Shown here: one piece after another, positions 1-6,664 of the stretch
Numbering within the stretch: position 1 is the stretch's first letter
How the letters are laid out: every line of letters begins with the position of its first letter
The notes under the pieces: model-generated
What the model was told of the DNA's origin: nothing
Seen by the model: the letters and a program-made list of their open reading frames with translations, nothing else
Database searches by the model: none
Source of the DNA: Desulfobacterales bacterium
GTDB taxonomy: Bacteria; Desulfobacterota; Desulfobacteria; Desulfobacterales; RPRI01
Length of the DNA stretch: 10,949 nucleotides
Assembly (NCBI GenBank): GCA_030689795.1
Contig: JAUYEO010000215.1
Span: 1 to 10,949, forward strand
Direction of reading: 5' to 3'
Translations under genes and position numbers: made by a program

Positions 1-1261
1 TTTCTTCCGGGTTGTTTTCACCTTTTGCTACCGCCTCTGCCGCCGCGCGTATAAGCTTCTCGGCTTTTTCACTTGCAATGCCTTTTATCTGAGTCAAGTC
101 GCTTACCGAGGCAGTGCTTATCTCTCCGGCTGATGTAAACCCTTTTTCAATTAAAGAATTGGCAAGATTTATTCCCACACCCGGCAGGGATATAAGAGAA
201 TCATAGCCGTTTTTCAAAGCTTCATTATAATGCGATTCGCTCTGAACATCCAGGTTCCAGCCGGTTAACTTGGAAGCAAGCCGCACATTCTGACCACGTT
301 TCCCGATGGCTATTGAAAGGGATTCATCAGGAACTATTACTTCCATCGCATGGTTGTCTTCATCGATAATAACTCTTTTTATTTCAGCAGGCGAGAGCGC
401 ATTACACACATACTTTGCGGAATCGACATGCCAGGGGATAATATCAATTTTTTCGCCCTTTAATTCCTGAACAACATTCTGAACCCGGCTTCCTTTCATC
501 CCGACACAGGCGCCGACAGGATCGATATCGGAATCATTCGAGGATACTGCTATTTTAGAGCGCACTCCCGGTTCACGGGCAGCCCCCATAATGGTGACAA
601 TGCCTTCGCTTATCTCCGGAACTTCCGTTTTGAAAAGATTTATCAGAAAATTCGAGTTTGTCCTCGAAAGAACGACCTGGGGGCCGCGCGAATCCTGCAG
701 AACCTCGGACAGAAGAGCTCTTATTCGGTCCCCGCGCCTGTATGTTTCTTTTTGAACCTGCTCTCTTGCAGGTAAAATACCTTCAGTTTGCCCGAGATTG
801 ACAACAATGTCGCCCGAATGTTCGATACGCTGTACAATACCGTTTATTATTTCCCCTCTCCTGTCGATAAAACTCGAATAAACGGCATTTTTTTCGGCAT
901 CTTTCATTTTCTGTATAATTACCTGTTTTGCAGACTGGGCTGCTATTCTGCCGAAAGTTGTGGTGTCCATTTTGGTTCCCATGCTGTCGCCTATTTCACA
1001 TTCCGGATCAAGTTTATGGCCTTCCTCAACGCTAATCTGCGTAATGCCGTCCGTAACGACCTCAACTACTTCTTTGAACTGGAACACCTCTATTTCACCG
1101 GTTTCCTCGCTGTATTGAATTTCGATCTCGATTTTATTACCATACTTTTTTCTGGCAGCAGATTTAAGAGCTTCTTCAATTGCCTTGATGAGGATCTGCT
1201 TTTCAATACCCTTGTCCCGGCTGACCTGATCAACGACACGTTTTATTTCTGATATTAGCAT
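1..1261 (-). CDS. nusA: Transcription termination/antitermination factor NusA (3' end lies outside the window)
   Basis: NusA binds RNA polymerase and nascent RNA; it modulates pausing, intrinsic termination and rRNA antitermination. About 420 codons are visible, reading leftward off the window edge, so the C-terminus is missing. Domains in order: N-terminal RNAP-binding domain (about 1-125, beginning MLISEIKRVVDQVSRDKG), S1 domain (about 136-200, with GIVQRIEHSGDIVVNLGQ), KH1 with the loop GMKG (near residue 250), KH2 with IGKRGQNVRLA (near 318), then a helix-hairpin-helix-like C-terminal region with LPGVG (near 353) and IKGIA (near 391). The ATG lies inside the end of rimP (ATGCTAA, 7-base overlap), preceded by GGAG seven bases upstream, so the two genes are probably translationally coupled. 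No acidic E. coli-type AR repeats are seen, though the true end is not visible. Identification is secure. Confidence 0.96.
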   Translation of the reverse strand, partial: MLISEIKRVVDQVSRDKGIEKQILIKAIEEALKSAARKKYGNKIEIEIQYSEETGEIEVFQFKEVVEVVTDGITQISVEEGHKLDPECEIGDSMGTKMDTTTFGRIAAQSAKQVIIQKMKDAEKNAVYSSFIDRRGEIINGIVQRIEHSGDIVVNLGQTEGILPAREQVQKETYRRGDRIRALLSEVLQDSRGPQVVLSRTNSNFLINLFKTEVPEISEGIVTIMGAAREPGVRSKIAVSSNDSDIDPVGACVGMKGSRVQNVVQELKGEKIDIIPWHVDSAKYVCNALSPAEIKRVIIDEDNHAMEVIVPDESLSIAIGKRGQNVRLASKLTGWNLDVQSESHYNEALKNGYDSLISLPGVGINLANSLIEKGFTSAGEISTASVSDLTQIKGIASEKAEKLIRAAAEAVAKGENNPEE

Positions 1262-1797
1262 CCGTTTTCTCCGTTATAGTTGAAAAGCCGCGCTGTTGTG
1301 ATTTCCATGTAGGGAATAGCAACCGTTTTGGCGTTCACTTCAAGTTTAACAATTCCGTCATAAAAGCCAAGGAGCAGACCCTTGAAATTTTTTTGTCCTT
1401 CAAGGGGGACGGAAGTTCTGATTCTTGCTATCTTTCCCTTAAAGCGGTCAAAATCTTCCGGTTTTCCAAGAGGACGATCAGACCCTGGAGATGAAACCTC
1501 AAGACTATACGCCCAGTTGGTGTCAAGATTTATATCAAGAATATCACTTAATTGACGGCTTATGCAGGTGCAGTCATATAAAGTGACGCCCCCCGGTTTA
1601 TCAATATAAAGACGAATAATTCTGCCACCCGTCTCCCGCCGGCACTCAACATGTACCAGTTCCATTCCTTCGGATTCACACAGTGGATCCGCAAACTCTT
1701 TGATTTTAATAATAATTTCTTCCCTGGTTGCCGGAGAAAAAAGGCCGGTTACAGGTTCGTTCTTTGTTGCCTTTGTTTTTCCTTTGTCTTCTTTCAT
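1255..1797 (-). CDS. rimP: Ribosome maturation factor RimP
   Basis: RimP assists 30S subunit assembly, acting on the ribosomal-protein S12 region. The product is 180 residues, somewhat longer than the roughly 150 of E. coli because of a lysine-rich N-terminal extension of about 24 residues. The alpha/beta N-domain (about 25-95, with GMELVHVECRRETGGRIIRLYID) is followed by the family signature YSLEVSSPGSDRPL at 97-110 and the C-terminal SH3-like barrel (about 111-175). It overlaps nusA by 7 bases, the common rimP-nusA pairing. The ATG at 1797 is the farthest possible start because an in-frame TAA lies two codons upstream. No Shine-Dalgarno precedes it; the preceding bases are A/T-rich and contain a TATAAT, so translation may be leaderless or weak. 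A true start further inside is possible, but no good ATG/GTG/TTG codon lies before the conserved domain. Confidence 0.94.
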   Translation of the reverse strand: MKEDKGKTKATKNEPVTGLFSPATREEIIIKIKEFADPLCESEGMELVHVECRRETGGRIIRLYIDKPGGVTLYDCTCISRQLSDILDINLDTNWAYSLEVSSPGSDRPLGKPEDFDRFKGKIARIRTSVPLEGQKNFKGLLLGFYDGIVKLEVNAKTVAIPYMEITTARLFNYNGENGC

Positions 1798-1806
1798 TAT
1801 TTTTTA

Positions 1807-1812
1807 ATTATA
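1807..1812 (-). promoter_or_regulatory. Possible -10 box just upstream of rimP
   Basis: The minus strand reads TATAAT here, ending 9 bases before the rimP ATG. A start point 6-8 bases downstream would give a transcript with at most a few untranslated bases, which fits the lack of a Shine-Dalgarno. At 17 bp spacing the -35 region is only a T-rich run that is also the U-tract of the adjoining terminator. It may be nothing more than chance A/T richness. Confidence 0.25.
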
Positions 1813-1820
1813 ACCGTCCA

Positions 1821-1851
1821 ATTAAAATAAAAAACGGGCTATCGCCCGTTT
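1821..1851 (-). terminator. Second intrinsic terminator between tRNA-Gly and rimP
   Basis: On the minus strand an 8-bp stem AAACGGGC / GCCCGTTT (1844-1851 with 1832-1839) closes a GATA tetraloop and runs straight into TTTTTATTTTAAT. This is a textbook Rho-independent terminator shape. It lies about 110 bases beyond the first terminator and only about 35 bases before the rimP start, so it can gate readthrough into rimP-nusA. In the plus direction the following bases are less U-rich, and no plus-strand gene ends here. Confidence 0.8.
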
Positions 1852-1959
1852 CCTTTTAAAGGGGTACTACTTATAAAAATGGATCGAGAAAAATCACATG
1901 TTTGTAAAAATAAACATACTCAAAAAGATTCTCCAAACCACATATTCATCGACCCTGCC

Positions 1960-1986
1960 AAAAAAGCCTTTTTATATGGAAAAGGC
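1960..1986 (-). terminator. Intrinsic terminator directly after tRNA-Gly
   Basis: Minus-strand stem GCCTTTT / AAAAGGC (1980-1986 with 1966-1972), 7-base loop, followed by six U residues at 1965-1960. The stem begins 10 bases after the encoded CCA of the tRNA, so it very probably ends the tRNA transcript. Confidence 0.82.
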
Positions 1987-1996
1987 GGACTTTAAA

Positions 1997-2072
1997 TGGA
2001 GCGGGCAACGAGATTCGAACTCGCGACTCCAAGCTTGGGAAGCTTGCACTCTACCAGCTGAGTTATGCCCGC
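1997..2072 (-). tRNA. tRNA-Gly, anticodon CCC
   Basis: The minus strand folds into a full cloverleaf. Acceptor GCGGGCA pairs with TGCCCGC; D arm is ACTC/GAGT with loop AGCTGGTA; anticodon arm is CAAGC-TTCCCAA-GCTTG; the variable loop has 5 bases; T arm is GCGAG-TTCGAAT-CTCGT (one G-U pair). The anticodon CCC (plus positions 2037-2039) reads the glycine codon GGG. Discriminator U followed by an encoded CCA (1997-2000) is typical of bacterial glycine tRNA. It has its own promoter upstream and a terminator downstream, and sits between the pheT-merR end and rimP-nusA. Confidence 0.96.
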
Positions 2073-2086
2073 TTACCGAATGTTGC

Positions 2087-2115
2087 TGTGTATGACAGTT
2101 TATGGCTGATGTCAA
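2087..2115 (-). promoter_or_regulatory. Sigma70-type promoter of tRNA-Gly
   Basis: The minus strand carries a perfect -35 TTGACA (2110-2115), a 17-bp spacer and TACACA as -10 (2087-2092), with the tRNA 5' end 14 bases further on. The spacing and the perfect -35 are convincing. Because two terminators follow the tRNA, this promoter could also supply rimP-nusA by readthrough. Confidence 0.75.
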
Positions 2116-2239
2116 TAGTTTTTGAAGCACCGGGTATATTTTGGCCGGAGGACGTTTCTTTAATGTTTCTGACAGGGTTTTGCAGCGCGCTTAAATCTTG
2201 GGTGCCTTTCTCTAAACCAATTGGGAGAAGAACCTAAAT

Positions 2240-2584
2240 TTATTTGCTTAGAATGTCCCGGATATTAATCAGTTCCCGGCGTAACTCTTCAATTATATCC
2301 GCCGCTGATTTGTTTTCGAATCTCTCTGAACCGAGGTATTGTCTTGCGCCCTGGATTGTGAATTTTTTATCATAAAGAAGGTGTTTGATTCTTAAAATCA
2401 ACTCAACATCGCTTTTCTTGTAATTTCGCTGCCCGGAAGATGTTCGCTTTGGATTTATCTTTGTAAATTCAGTCTCCCAGAACCTGATAACGGAAGAAGG
2501 CACTCCAGCTATTTCACTGACTTCTCCTATCTTGAAATAGAGTTTGTCGGGAATTTTTATTTCAGAATGAGAATAGTCCTGCAT
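2240..2584 (-). CDS. MerR-family transcriptional regulator, small, function unknown
   Basis: A 114-residue protein with an N-terminal MerR-type winged helix-turn-helix: FKIGEVSEIAGVPSSVIRFWE at 17-37 is the helix-turn-helix, PKRTSSGQRNY at 45-55 is the wing, and RIKHLLYDKKFTIQGARQYL at 65-84 is the second helix pair. A short C-terminal helix (about 97-113) could form the dimer coiled coil. There is no cysteine at all, so no metal- or redox-sensing site of the classic MerR/CueR/SoxR kind, and no ligand-binding domain. Such short regulators are commonly found next to pheT-ihfA in proteobacteria; their target is not established. It lies 129 bases after pheT on the same strand. The Shine-Dalgarno is weak (ACGACGG region), but the start fits the family length. 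I cannot name its target. Confidence 0.88.
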   Translation of the reverse strand: MQDYSHSEIKIPDKLYFKIGEVSEIAGVPSSVIRFWETEFTKINPKRTSSGQRNYKKSDVELILRIKHLLYDKKFTIQGARQYLGSERFENKSAADIIEELRRELINIRDILSK

Positions 2585-2614
2585 CTTAAGCCGTCGTTCA
2601 AAAATAATCGTAAC

Positions 2615-2655
2615 CCCGTTAAACGGGACTTTTTTCAGTACCCCCTTGAGGGGTA
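2615..2655. repeat. Two adjacent small inverted repeats in the pheT-merR gap
   Basis: The 129-base gap between pheT and merR holds two short hairpins: CCCGT/ACGGG with a 3-base loop (2615-2627) and TACCCC/GGGGTA with a 5-base loop (2639-2655). Neither is followed by a U-tract in the minus (operon) direction, so they are not convincing terminators there. The first is followed by ACTTTTTT in the plus direction, but no plus-strand gene ends nearby. They may process or stabilise the pheT mRNA end, or be chance. Confidence 0.4.
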
Positions 2656-2713
2656 GAAAAACGCTGGAAATAATTTCTAACTTACTAATGGCTCGGTCTT
2701 GAAAAATTATTTA

Positions 2714-5128
2714 TCAGACCGGCAGTGATGCACCAAATTCCATAGTCAGCCTGTCTGTAATATTTTTATGGATATTATTAACTTCACCGTCTTCGAGGGT
2801 TTTTTCAGAAGATCTGTAAGTAATTCTTATCGAAACACTCCTTTTTCCGGCCGGAATGGAAGCCCCTTCAAAGATATCGAACAGATGCGTGTTTTCAATG
2901 AGCTTCTCACCGATGCTGTTGATCTTTTCCAGAACAGACATTGCTTCAATATTTTTATCTGTAATTATTGTAATATCCCTTGTTGACGCAGGAAATTTCG
3001 GCAATTGTCCGGCTGTTTTATCCCGGCCTGAAAGAGAAAGTACGGTGTTGCAGTTCAGTTCAAAAATAAAAGCTTTCTGTTTTAAATCAAAATTGCCAAG
3101 AACTTCAGGATGTACTTCTCCGATAATCCCTATGGTTTTGTTTTCCGCAATTATTTGAGCGGAATATCCATACCTTGTATAGCTGCATAATTCAACCGGC
3201 ATTTTTGTGAACCGGACATTGTCTATATTCAAACCGGCAAGAAGCCCTTCAACAGCACCCTTAATGTCATAAAAATCACAGTCTGCATCATTTTCATACC
3301 AGGACTGACTATACCGGCCGCCTGTCATGAGTCCAGCCGCCATTTCAATTTCTTCGGGGAGACTCTCATTTCCTTTGCTCAAAAACATCTTTCCTGTTTC
3401 AAAAATATTAAGATTTCTTGTCTGTTGTGACAGGTTGCGGTGCATTGTTTCGAGAAGACCCGGAACAAGAGAGGTTCTCATCACGTTCTGCTCTTCCGTG
3501 AGAGGATTTAAAACATGCAGAAGTCTTCTTTTGGGGTCATCTGAAGAAAGATTCAGGCGGTCGCATGATGATTCGCAGATAAAGCTGTAATTAACTGTCT
3601 CGGTAAAGGAAAGCCCGGTCATTATATTTTTTATATTCTCTCTTAAGGCAAGCGTTTTTAAGGGCTGGGTGGTTTCGGACTGCATGAGAGGCAGGGAAGC
3701 CGGAATCCTGTTATATCCATAAAGACGCGCCGCTTCTTCCATCAGATCAACAGGCCTTGCAATGTCGACCCTGAAAGAAGGGGGAGTTACTTTAATCGTA
3801 TCGGCTCCGCTGTTTTTTACTTTAAATTCAATTGATTCTAACAGTGATTTTATCGTGCTTTTGTCAAGTTCCGTGCCGAGTACTCTTCCTGTTGCGCTGA
3901 TACTGAGCTCGATAGTTTCCGTCTTTTGTATTAACGGGTATTCGTCAATAATCCCTTTTATTGACTTTCCTTTTCCTATTTCCGTCACAAGGCCGGCAGC
4001 CCTTACAAGCGCCTTAACTGTTCCACCCGGATCGACTCCCCGCTCGAAACGGTAAGAGGCTTCGGTGCTGAGCCCTGTTTTTTTTGAGGTTTTACGGATG
4101 CTCAGCGGGTTGAAATATGCGCTTTCAATCAGGACTCTTTTCGTGGAGCTTCCTATTTCGGAATTGAGTCCTCCCATGACACCGGCTATTGCAGCAGGCT
4201 TTTTGCCGTCGCAAATCATCAGCATATCGGGATCCAGTGTCCGTTCTTTCCTGTCAAGGGTTATAAAGGTCTCACCCTTTGTTGCCGTCCGGACTACGAT
4301 CCTGTTTTCTGCCAGAAGGTCGAAATCAAATGCATGAAGGGGCTGACCGCATTCCAGCATGATGAAGTTTGTTATGTCGACGATGTTGTTTATCGGCCTT
4401 TGCCCGACGGATATGAGGCGTTTTCTGAGCCAGAACGGGGAAGGGGCAACTGTTATATCCGCAACAAGGGCGGCCGCGTATCTCGGGCAATGCTCAGGAG
4501 CTTCAATTTTTACCGAAGTAAAATCAAATATTTCCTTATTTTTACCCGGCCGCCTTACATCCGGATATTTAATCTTAAACTTTTGTATGGCGGCAATTTC
4601 TCTTGCTATTCCGATTACGCTGAGGCAATCGGACCGGTTCGGGGTAAGTCCGATTTCAAGTACATAGTCTGAAAGGCCGATAGCGCGGGCGATGTTGCAT
4701 CCTGCCTGCAGATTGCCGGGAAGTACCATTATTCCGCTTCCGTCTTCGCCAAGCTCCAGTTCTCTTTCGCTGCAAAGCATTCCTTCCGACGTTTGTCCGC
4801 GTATTTCACATTCTGCAAGGAGCGACCCGTCCGGAAGAACTGTTCCGGGCAGTGCAAGAGGCGCAAGCAAATTTTCTTTTACGTTTGGGGCGCCGCATAC
4901 AACCTGCAAAATCCGGTCACCTGCGTCAACCCGGCAAATCTTCAGGTTACCGGCATTGGGATGAGGCTTTATTTCAATTATGCGTCCTACAACGACTTTT
5001 TCAAGATAGTCGAACGGGTCGGCGATTGATTCGACTTCAAGGCCTGCCATTGTCAGGGCTGATGTCAAATCATGAATATCCGTTTCGATGCGGACATAAT
5101 CTTTCAGCCAGCTTAAACTAACTTTCAT
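2714..5128 (-). CDS. pheT: Phenylalanyl-tRNA synthetase beta subunit
   Basis: The beta subunit of the (alpha-beta)2 enzyme that charges tRNA-Phe; it binds the tRNA and carries the editing site that removes Tyr-tRNA-Phe. At 804 residues it is the usual bacterial full length. Domains in order: N-terminal part MKVSLSWLKDYV; OB-fold tRNA-binding domain (about 40-150, with HPNAGNLKICRVDAG at 56-70); TPNRSDCLSVIGIAREIAA at 162-180; B3/B4 editing domain (about 210-375, with ESAYFNPLSIRKTSKKTGLS at 335-354 and YRFERGVDP at 359-367); B5 domain (about 405-475, with VDLMEEAARLYGYNRIP at 460-476); catalytic-like core; and C-terminal ferredoxin-fold anticodon-binding domain (709-804, beginning LPKFPASTRDITI). 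Its ATG follows the pheS TGA by one base (TGATATG), so translation is probably coupled. Confidence 0.98.
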   Translation of the reverse strand: MKVSLSWLKDYVRIETDIHDLTSALTMAGLEVESIADPFDYLEKVVVGRIIEIKPHPNAGNLKICRVDAGDRILQVVCGAPNVKENLLAPLALPGTVLPDGSLLAECEIRGQTSEGMLCSERELELGEDGSGIMVLPGNLQAGCNIARAIGLSDYVLEIGLTPNRSDCLSVIGIAREIAAIQKFKIKYPDVRRPGKNKEIFDFTSVKIEAPEHCPRYAAALVADITVAPSPFWLRKRLISVGQRPINNIVDITNFIMLECGQPLHAFDFDLLAENRIVVRTATKGETFITLDRKERTLDPDMLMICDGKKPAAIAGVMGGLNSEIGSSTKRVLIESAYFNPLSIRKTSKKTGLSTEASYRFERGVDPGGTVKALVRAAGLVTEIGKGKSIKGIIDEYPLIQKTETIELSISATGRVLGTELDKSTIKSLLESIEFKVKNSGADTIKVTPPSFRVDIARPVDLMEEAARLYGYNRIPASLPLMQSETTQPLKTLALRENIKNIMTGLSFTETVNYSFICESSCDRLNLSSDDPKRRLLHVLNPLTEEQNVMRTSLVPGLLETMHRNLSQQTRNLNIFETGKMFLSKGNESLPEEIEMAAGLMTGGRYSQSWYENDADCDFYDIKGAVEGLLAGLNIDNVRFTKMPVELCSYTRYGYSAQIIAENKTIGIIGEVHPEVLGNFDLKQKAFIFELNCNTVLSLSGRDKTAGQLPKFPASTRDITIITDKNIEAMSVLEKINSIGEKLIENTHLFDIFEGASIPAGKRSVSIRITYRSSEKTLEDGEVNNIHKNITDRLTMEFGASLPV

Positions 5129-5129
5129 A

Positions 5130-6137
5130 TCAGAACTGCCTTAAAAACCTGAAATCGTTTTCGAAGAATTTCCGGATGTCGTCTATTCCGTATTTTAACA
5201 TTGTAATGCGTTCAACCCCCATCCCGAAGGCAAAGCCTGTGATCCTGGATGTGTCGTATCCGACATTTTCAAATACGGCGGGGTGAACCATGCCCGCTCC
5301 AAGCACCTCGAGCCATCCTGTATGTGAGCAGACTCTGCAGCCTTTTCCCCTGCACATGACGCAAAGTATGTCGACCTCGGCGCTTGGTTCCGTGAATGGG
5401 AAAAAGCTTGGCCTGAATCTTAAGCTTGTCTTTTCGTCAAACATGAGATGAACAAAGTTGGAGAGAATGCCTTTGAGGTTTCCGAATGATATGTTCTCAC
5501 CGACCATGAGACCTTCGACCTGGTGAAACATCGGTGTATGAGTGATATCCGAATCGCTCCGGTATACCTTTCCGGGAGCAATAACCTTCAAGGGCGGTTT
5601 GCGTTTTTCCATGACCCGCACCTGGATAGGCGACGTGTGAGTCCGGAGGACAATATTGTCCGAAACATAGAAAGTATCCTGCATATCTCTTGCCGGATGA
5701 TATTTGGGTATGTTGAGAGCCTCAAAATTATAATAGTCGCTCTCAACTTCGGGTCCTTCGGCAATATCAAAACCCATTCGGGTAAATATATCGCAGATCT
5801 GTCTTGTAATCTGCGTAATGGGATGAAGTGATCCGGGTAATGCTGATCTTCCAGGTAACGATACATCGATGAAACTGTCTGCGGCAGGCGACCTGGCATC
5901 GAGACTGTTTATTGCATCTTCGACAGCTTTTTCCAGGAGTCTCTTTGTCTCATTTGCCCTCTCTCCTGCTTTCGGCCTTTCTTCGGGGGGAAGTTTTGAG
6001 ATGCTTCTTAAAAACTGGGTAACAATACCCTTTCTGCTCAGGTATTTCAGGGAAACTGCATTTAAGCTATCTTTGCTTTTTGCTGTTTCAATTTCCTTAA
6101 GAGCATCCGCACATATCTGATCTATTGTCTTTTCCAC
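5130..6137 (-). CDS. pheS: Phenylalanyl-tRNA synthetase alpha subunit
   Basis: The catalytic subunit: it activates phenylalanine with ATP and transfers it to tRNA-Phe. It has 335 residues, normal for bacteria. An N-terminal coiled-coil arm (about 1-85) is followed by the class II core: THTSPIQVRVM at 166-176, motif 2 region VYRSDSDITHTPMFHQVEGL at 191-210, the phenylalanine pocket FPFTEPSAEVD at 246-256, and motif 3 GFAFGMGVERITML at 301-314. A four-cysteine insert (C259, C262, C267, C270; pattern CxxC-x4-CxxC) lies between the pocket and WLEVLGAGMVHP; E. coli PheS lacks it, but it occurs in many other bacteria and probably binds zinc. The start is GTG at 6137 (MEKTIDQI), which fits the family start; no Shine-Dalgarno is visible before it. 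It is followed immediately by pheT. Confidence 0.97.
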   Translation of the reverse strand: MEKTIDQICADALKEIETAKSKDSLNAVSLKYLSRKGIVTQFLRSISKLPPEERPKAGERANETKRLLEKAVEDAINSLDARSPAADSFIDVSLPGRSALPGSLHPITQITRQICDIFTRMGFDIAEGPEVESDYYNFEALNIPKYHPARDMQDTFYVSDNIVLRTHTSPIQVRVMEKRKPPLKVIAPGKVYRSDSDITHTPMFHQVEGLMVGENISFGNLKGILSNFVHLMFDEKTSLRFRPSFFPFTEPSAEVDILCVMCRGKGCRVCSHTGWLEVLGAGMVHPAVFENVGYDTSRITGFAFGMGVERITMLKYGIDDIRKFFENDFRFLRQF

Positions 6138-6238
6138 TGGTTTAGTTTTGCTTTTACAAATGCGTTAGGAGATAAGGATAAAACGAGTGAAAAGCGTACC
6201 AAAAGACTTCCGGCCTTTTGATACGTTACATTCGCCAT
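6122..6238 (-). CDS. Possible 38-codon ORF bridging rplT and pheS
   Basis: An ATG 8 bases after the rplT stop opens a 38-codon frame (beginning MANVTYQKAGSLL, ending NQWKRQ) whose TAG lies 16 bases inside the pheS coding region in another frame. The ATG has no Shine-Dalgarno of its own but could be reached by ribosomes finishing rplT. Since the pheS GTG also lacks a Shine-Dalgarno, translating this ORF could deliver ribosomes to pheS. It contains only two phenylalanines, unlike the Phe-rich PheM leader of E. coli. I recognise no protein family, and the frame may be fortuitous. Confidence 0.22.
   Translation of the reverse strand: MANVTYQKAGSLLVRFSLVLSLSPNAFVKAKLNQWKRQ
6196..6224 (-). promoter_or_regulatory. 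Hairpin in the rplT-pheS gap
   Basis: On the minus strand GTATCAAAAGGC pairs with GTCTTTTGGTAC (12 pairs including two G-U) around a 5-base loop CGGAA. It is followed by GCTTTTCACTCGTTTT, only a broken U-rich stretch, so it is at best a weak terminator or attenuator. Its position just ahead of pheS recalls the attenuator before pheST in E. coli, but no Phe-rich leader peptide is present. It could equally be a processing site or a stabilising stem between the ribosomal and synthetase cistrons. Confidence 0.5.
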
Positions 6239-6246
6239 ATGCAATA

Positions 6247-6597
6247 TCATGCCTGATGTGAAGCGATTCCGGCCAGTTGCGCAAATCCTGAGGGATCTGA
6301 AATTGCCAGATCTGCAAGGACTTTCCTGTCAAGGTCTATATTTGCGAGTTTAAGTCCGTGCATAAGCCTGCTGTACGACAGATTGTTCATCCTTGCAGCC
6401 GCATTTATCCTGATAATCCATAATCTTCTGAAATCCCGCTTGCAGACCCTGCGATCGCGGTATGCAAATGCGAGTGCCCTGTCCACAGTATCTGCTGCTG
6501 TCCTGAATAATTTACTATGACCTCCACGGAAACCTTTGGCAAGTTTTAAAACTTTTTTCCGTCTATGTTTTGCTTTGAAACCTCTTTTAATACGCAT
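6247..6597 (-). CDS. rplT: 50S ribosomal protein L20
   Basis: An early-assembly 23S rRNA-binding protein and, in E. coli and Bacillus, the autoregulator of its own operon. At 116 residues it is close to the usual 117-119. The basic N-terminal extension (MRIKRGFKAKHRRKKVLKLA) and the globular part with RDFRRLWIIRINAAARMNN (about 58-76) and YSRLMHGLKLANIDLDRKVL are diagnostic. A good Shine-Dalgarno (AAGGAG) stands 8 bases before the ATG. It is 67 bases downstream of rpmI in the usual infC-rpmI-rplT order. Confidence 0.98.
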   Translation of the reverse strand: MRIKRGFKAKHRRKKVLKLAKGFRGGHSKLFRTAADTVDRALAFAYRDRRVCKRDFRRLWIIRINAAARMNNLSYSRLMHGLKLANIDLDRKVLADLAISDPSGFAQLAGIASHQA

Positions 6598-6664
6598 CTC
6601 TTTTCTCCTTCTATGAATAAATCAAGCTGCTTATTTTTAAGATATATGTTTCTTACCCGTGTAT

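Noticed and set aside
788..1252. 154-codon plus-strand frame
   Set aside because: It lies wholly antisense to nusA; its translation resembles no family and the opposite strand encodes clear NusA domains.
1898..2095. 65-codon plus-strand frame
   Set aside because: It covers the tRNA-Gly gene and its terminator in antisense, with no ribosome site; it is a chance frame.
2768..5121. Several plus-strand frames of 70-112 codons
   Set aside because: All are antisense shadows of pheT, which is intact and unambiguous.
6122..6238. PheM-like phenylalanine attenuator leader before pheS
   Set aside because: The frame has only two scattered Phe codons and the hairpin has no proper U-tract, so Phe-dependent attenuation of the E. 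coli type is not supported; the ORF is reported only as possible coupling.
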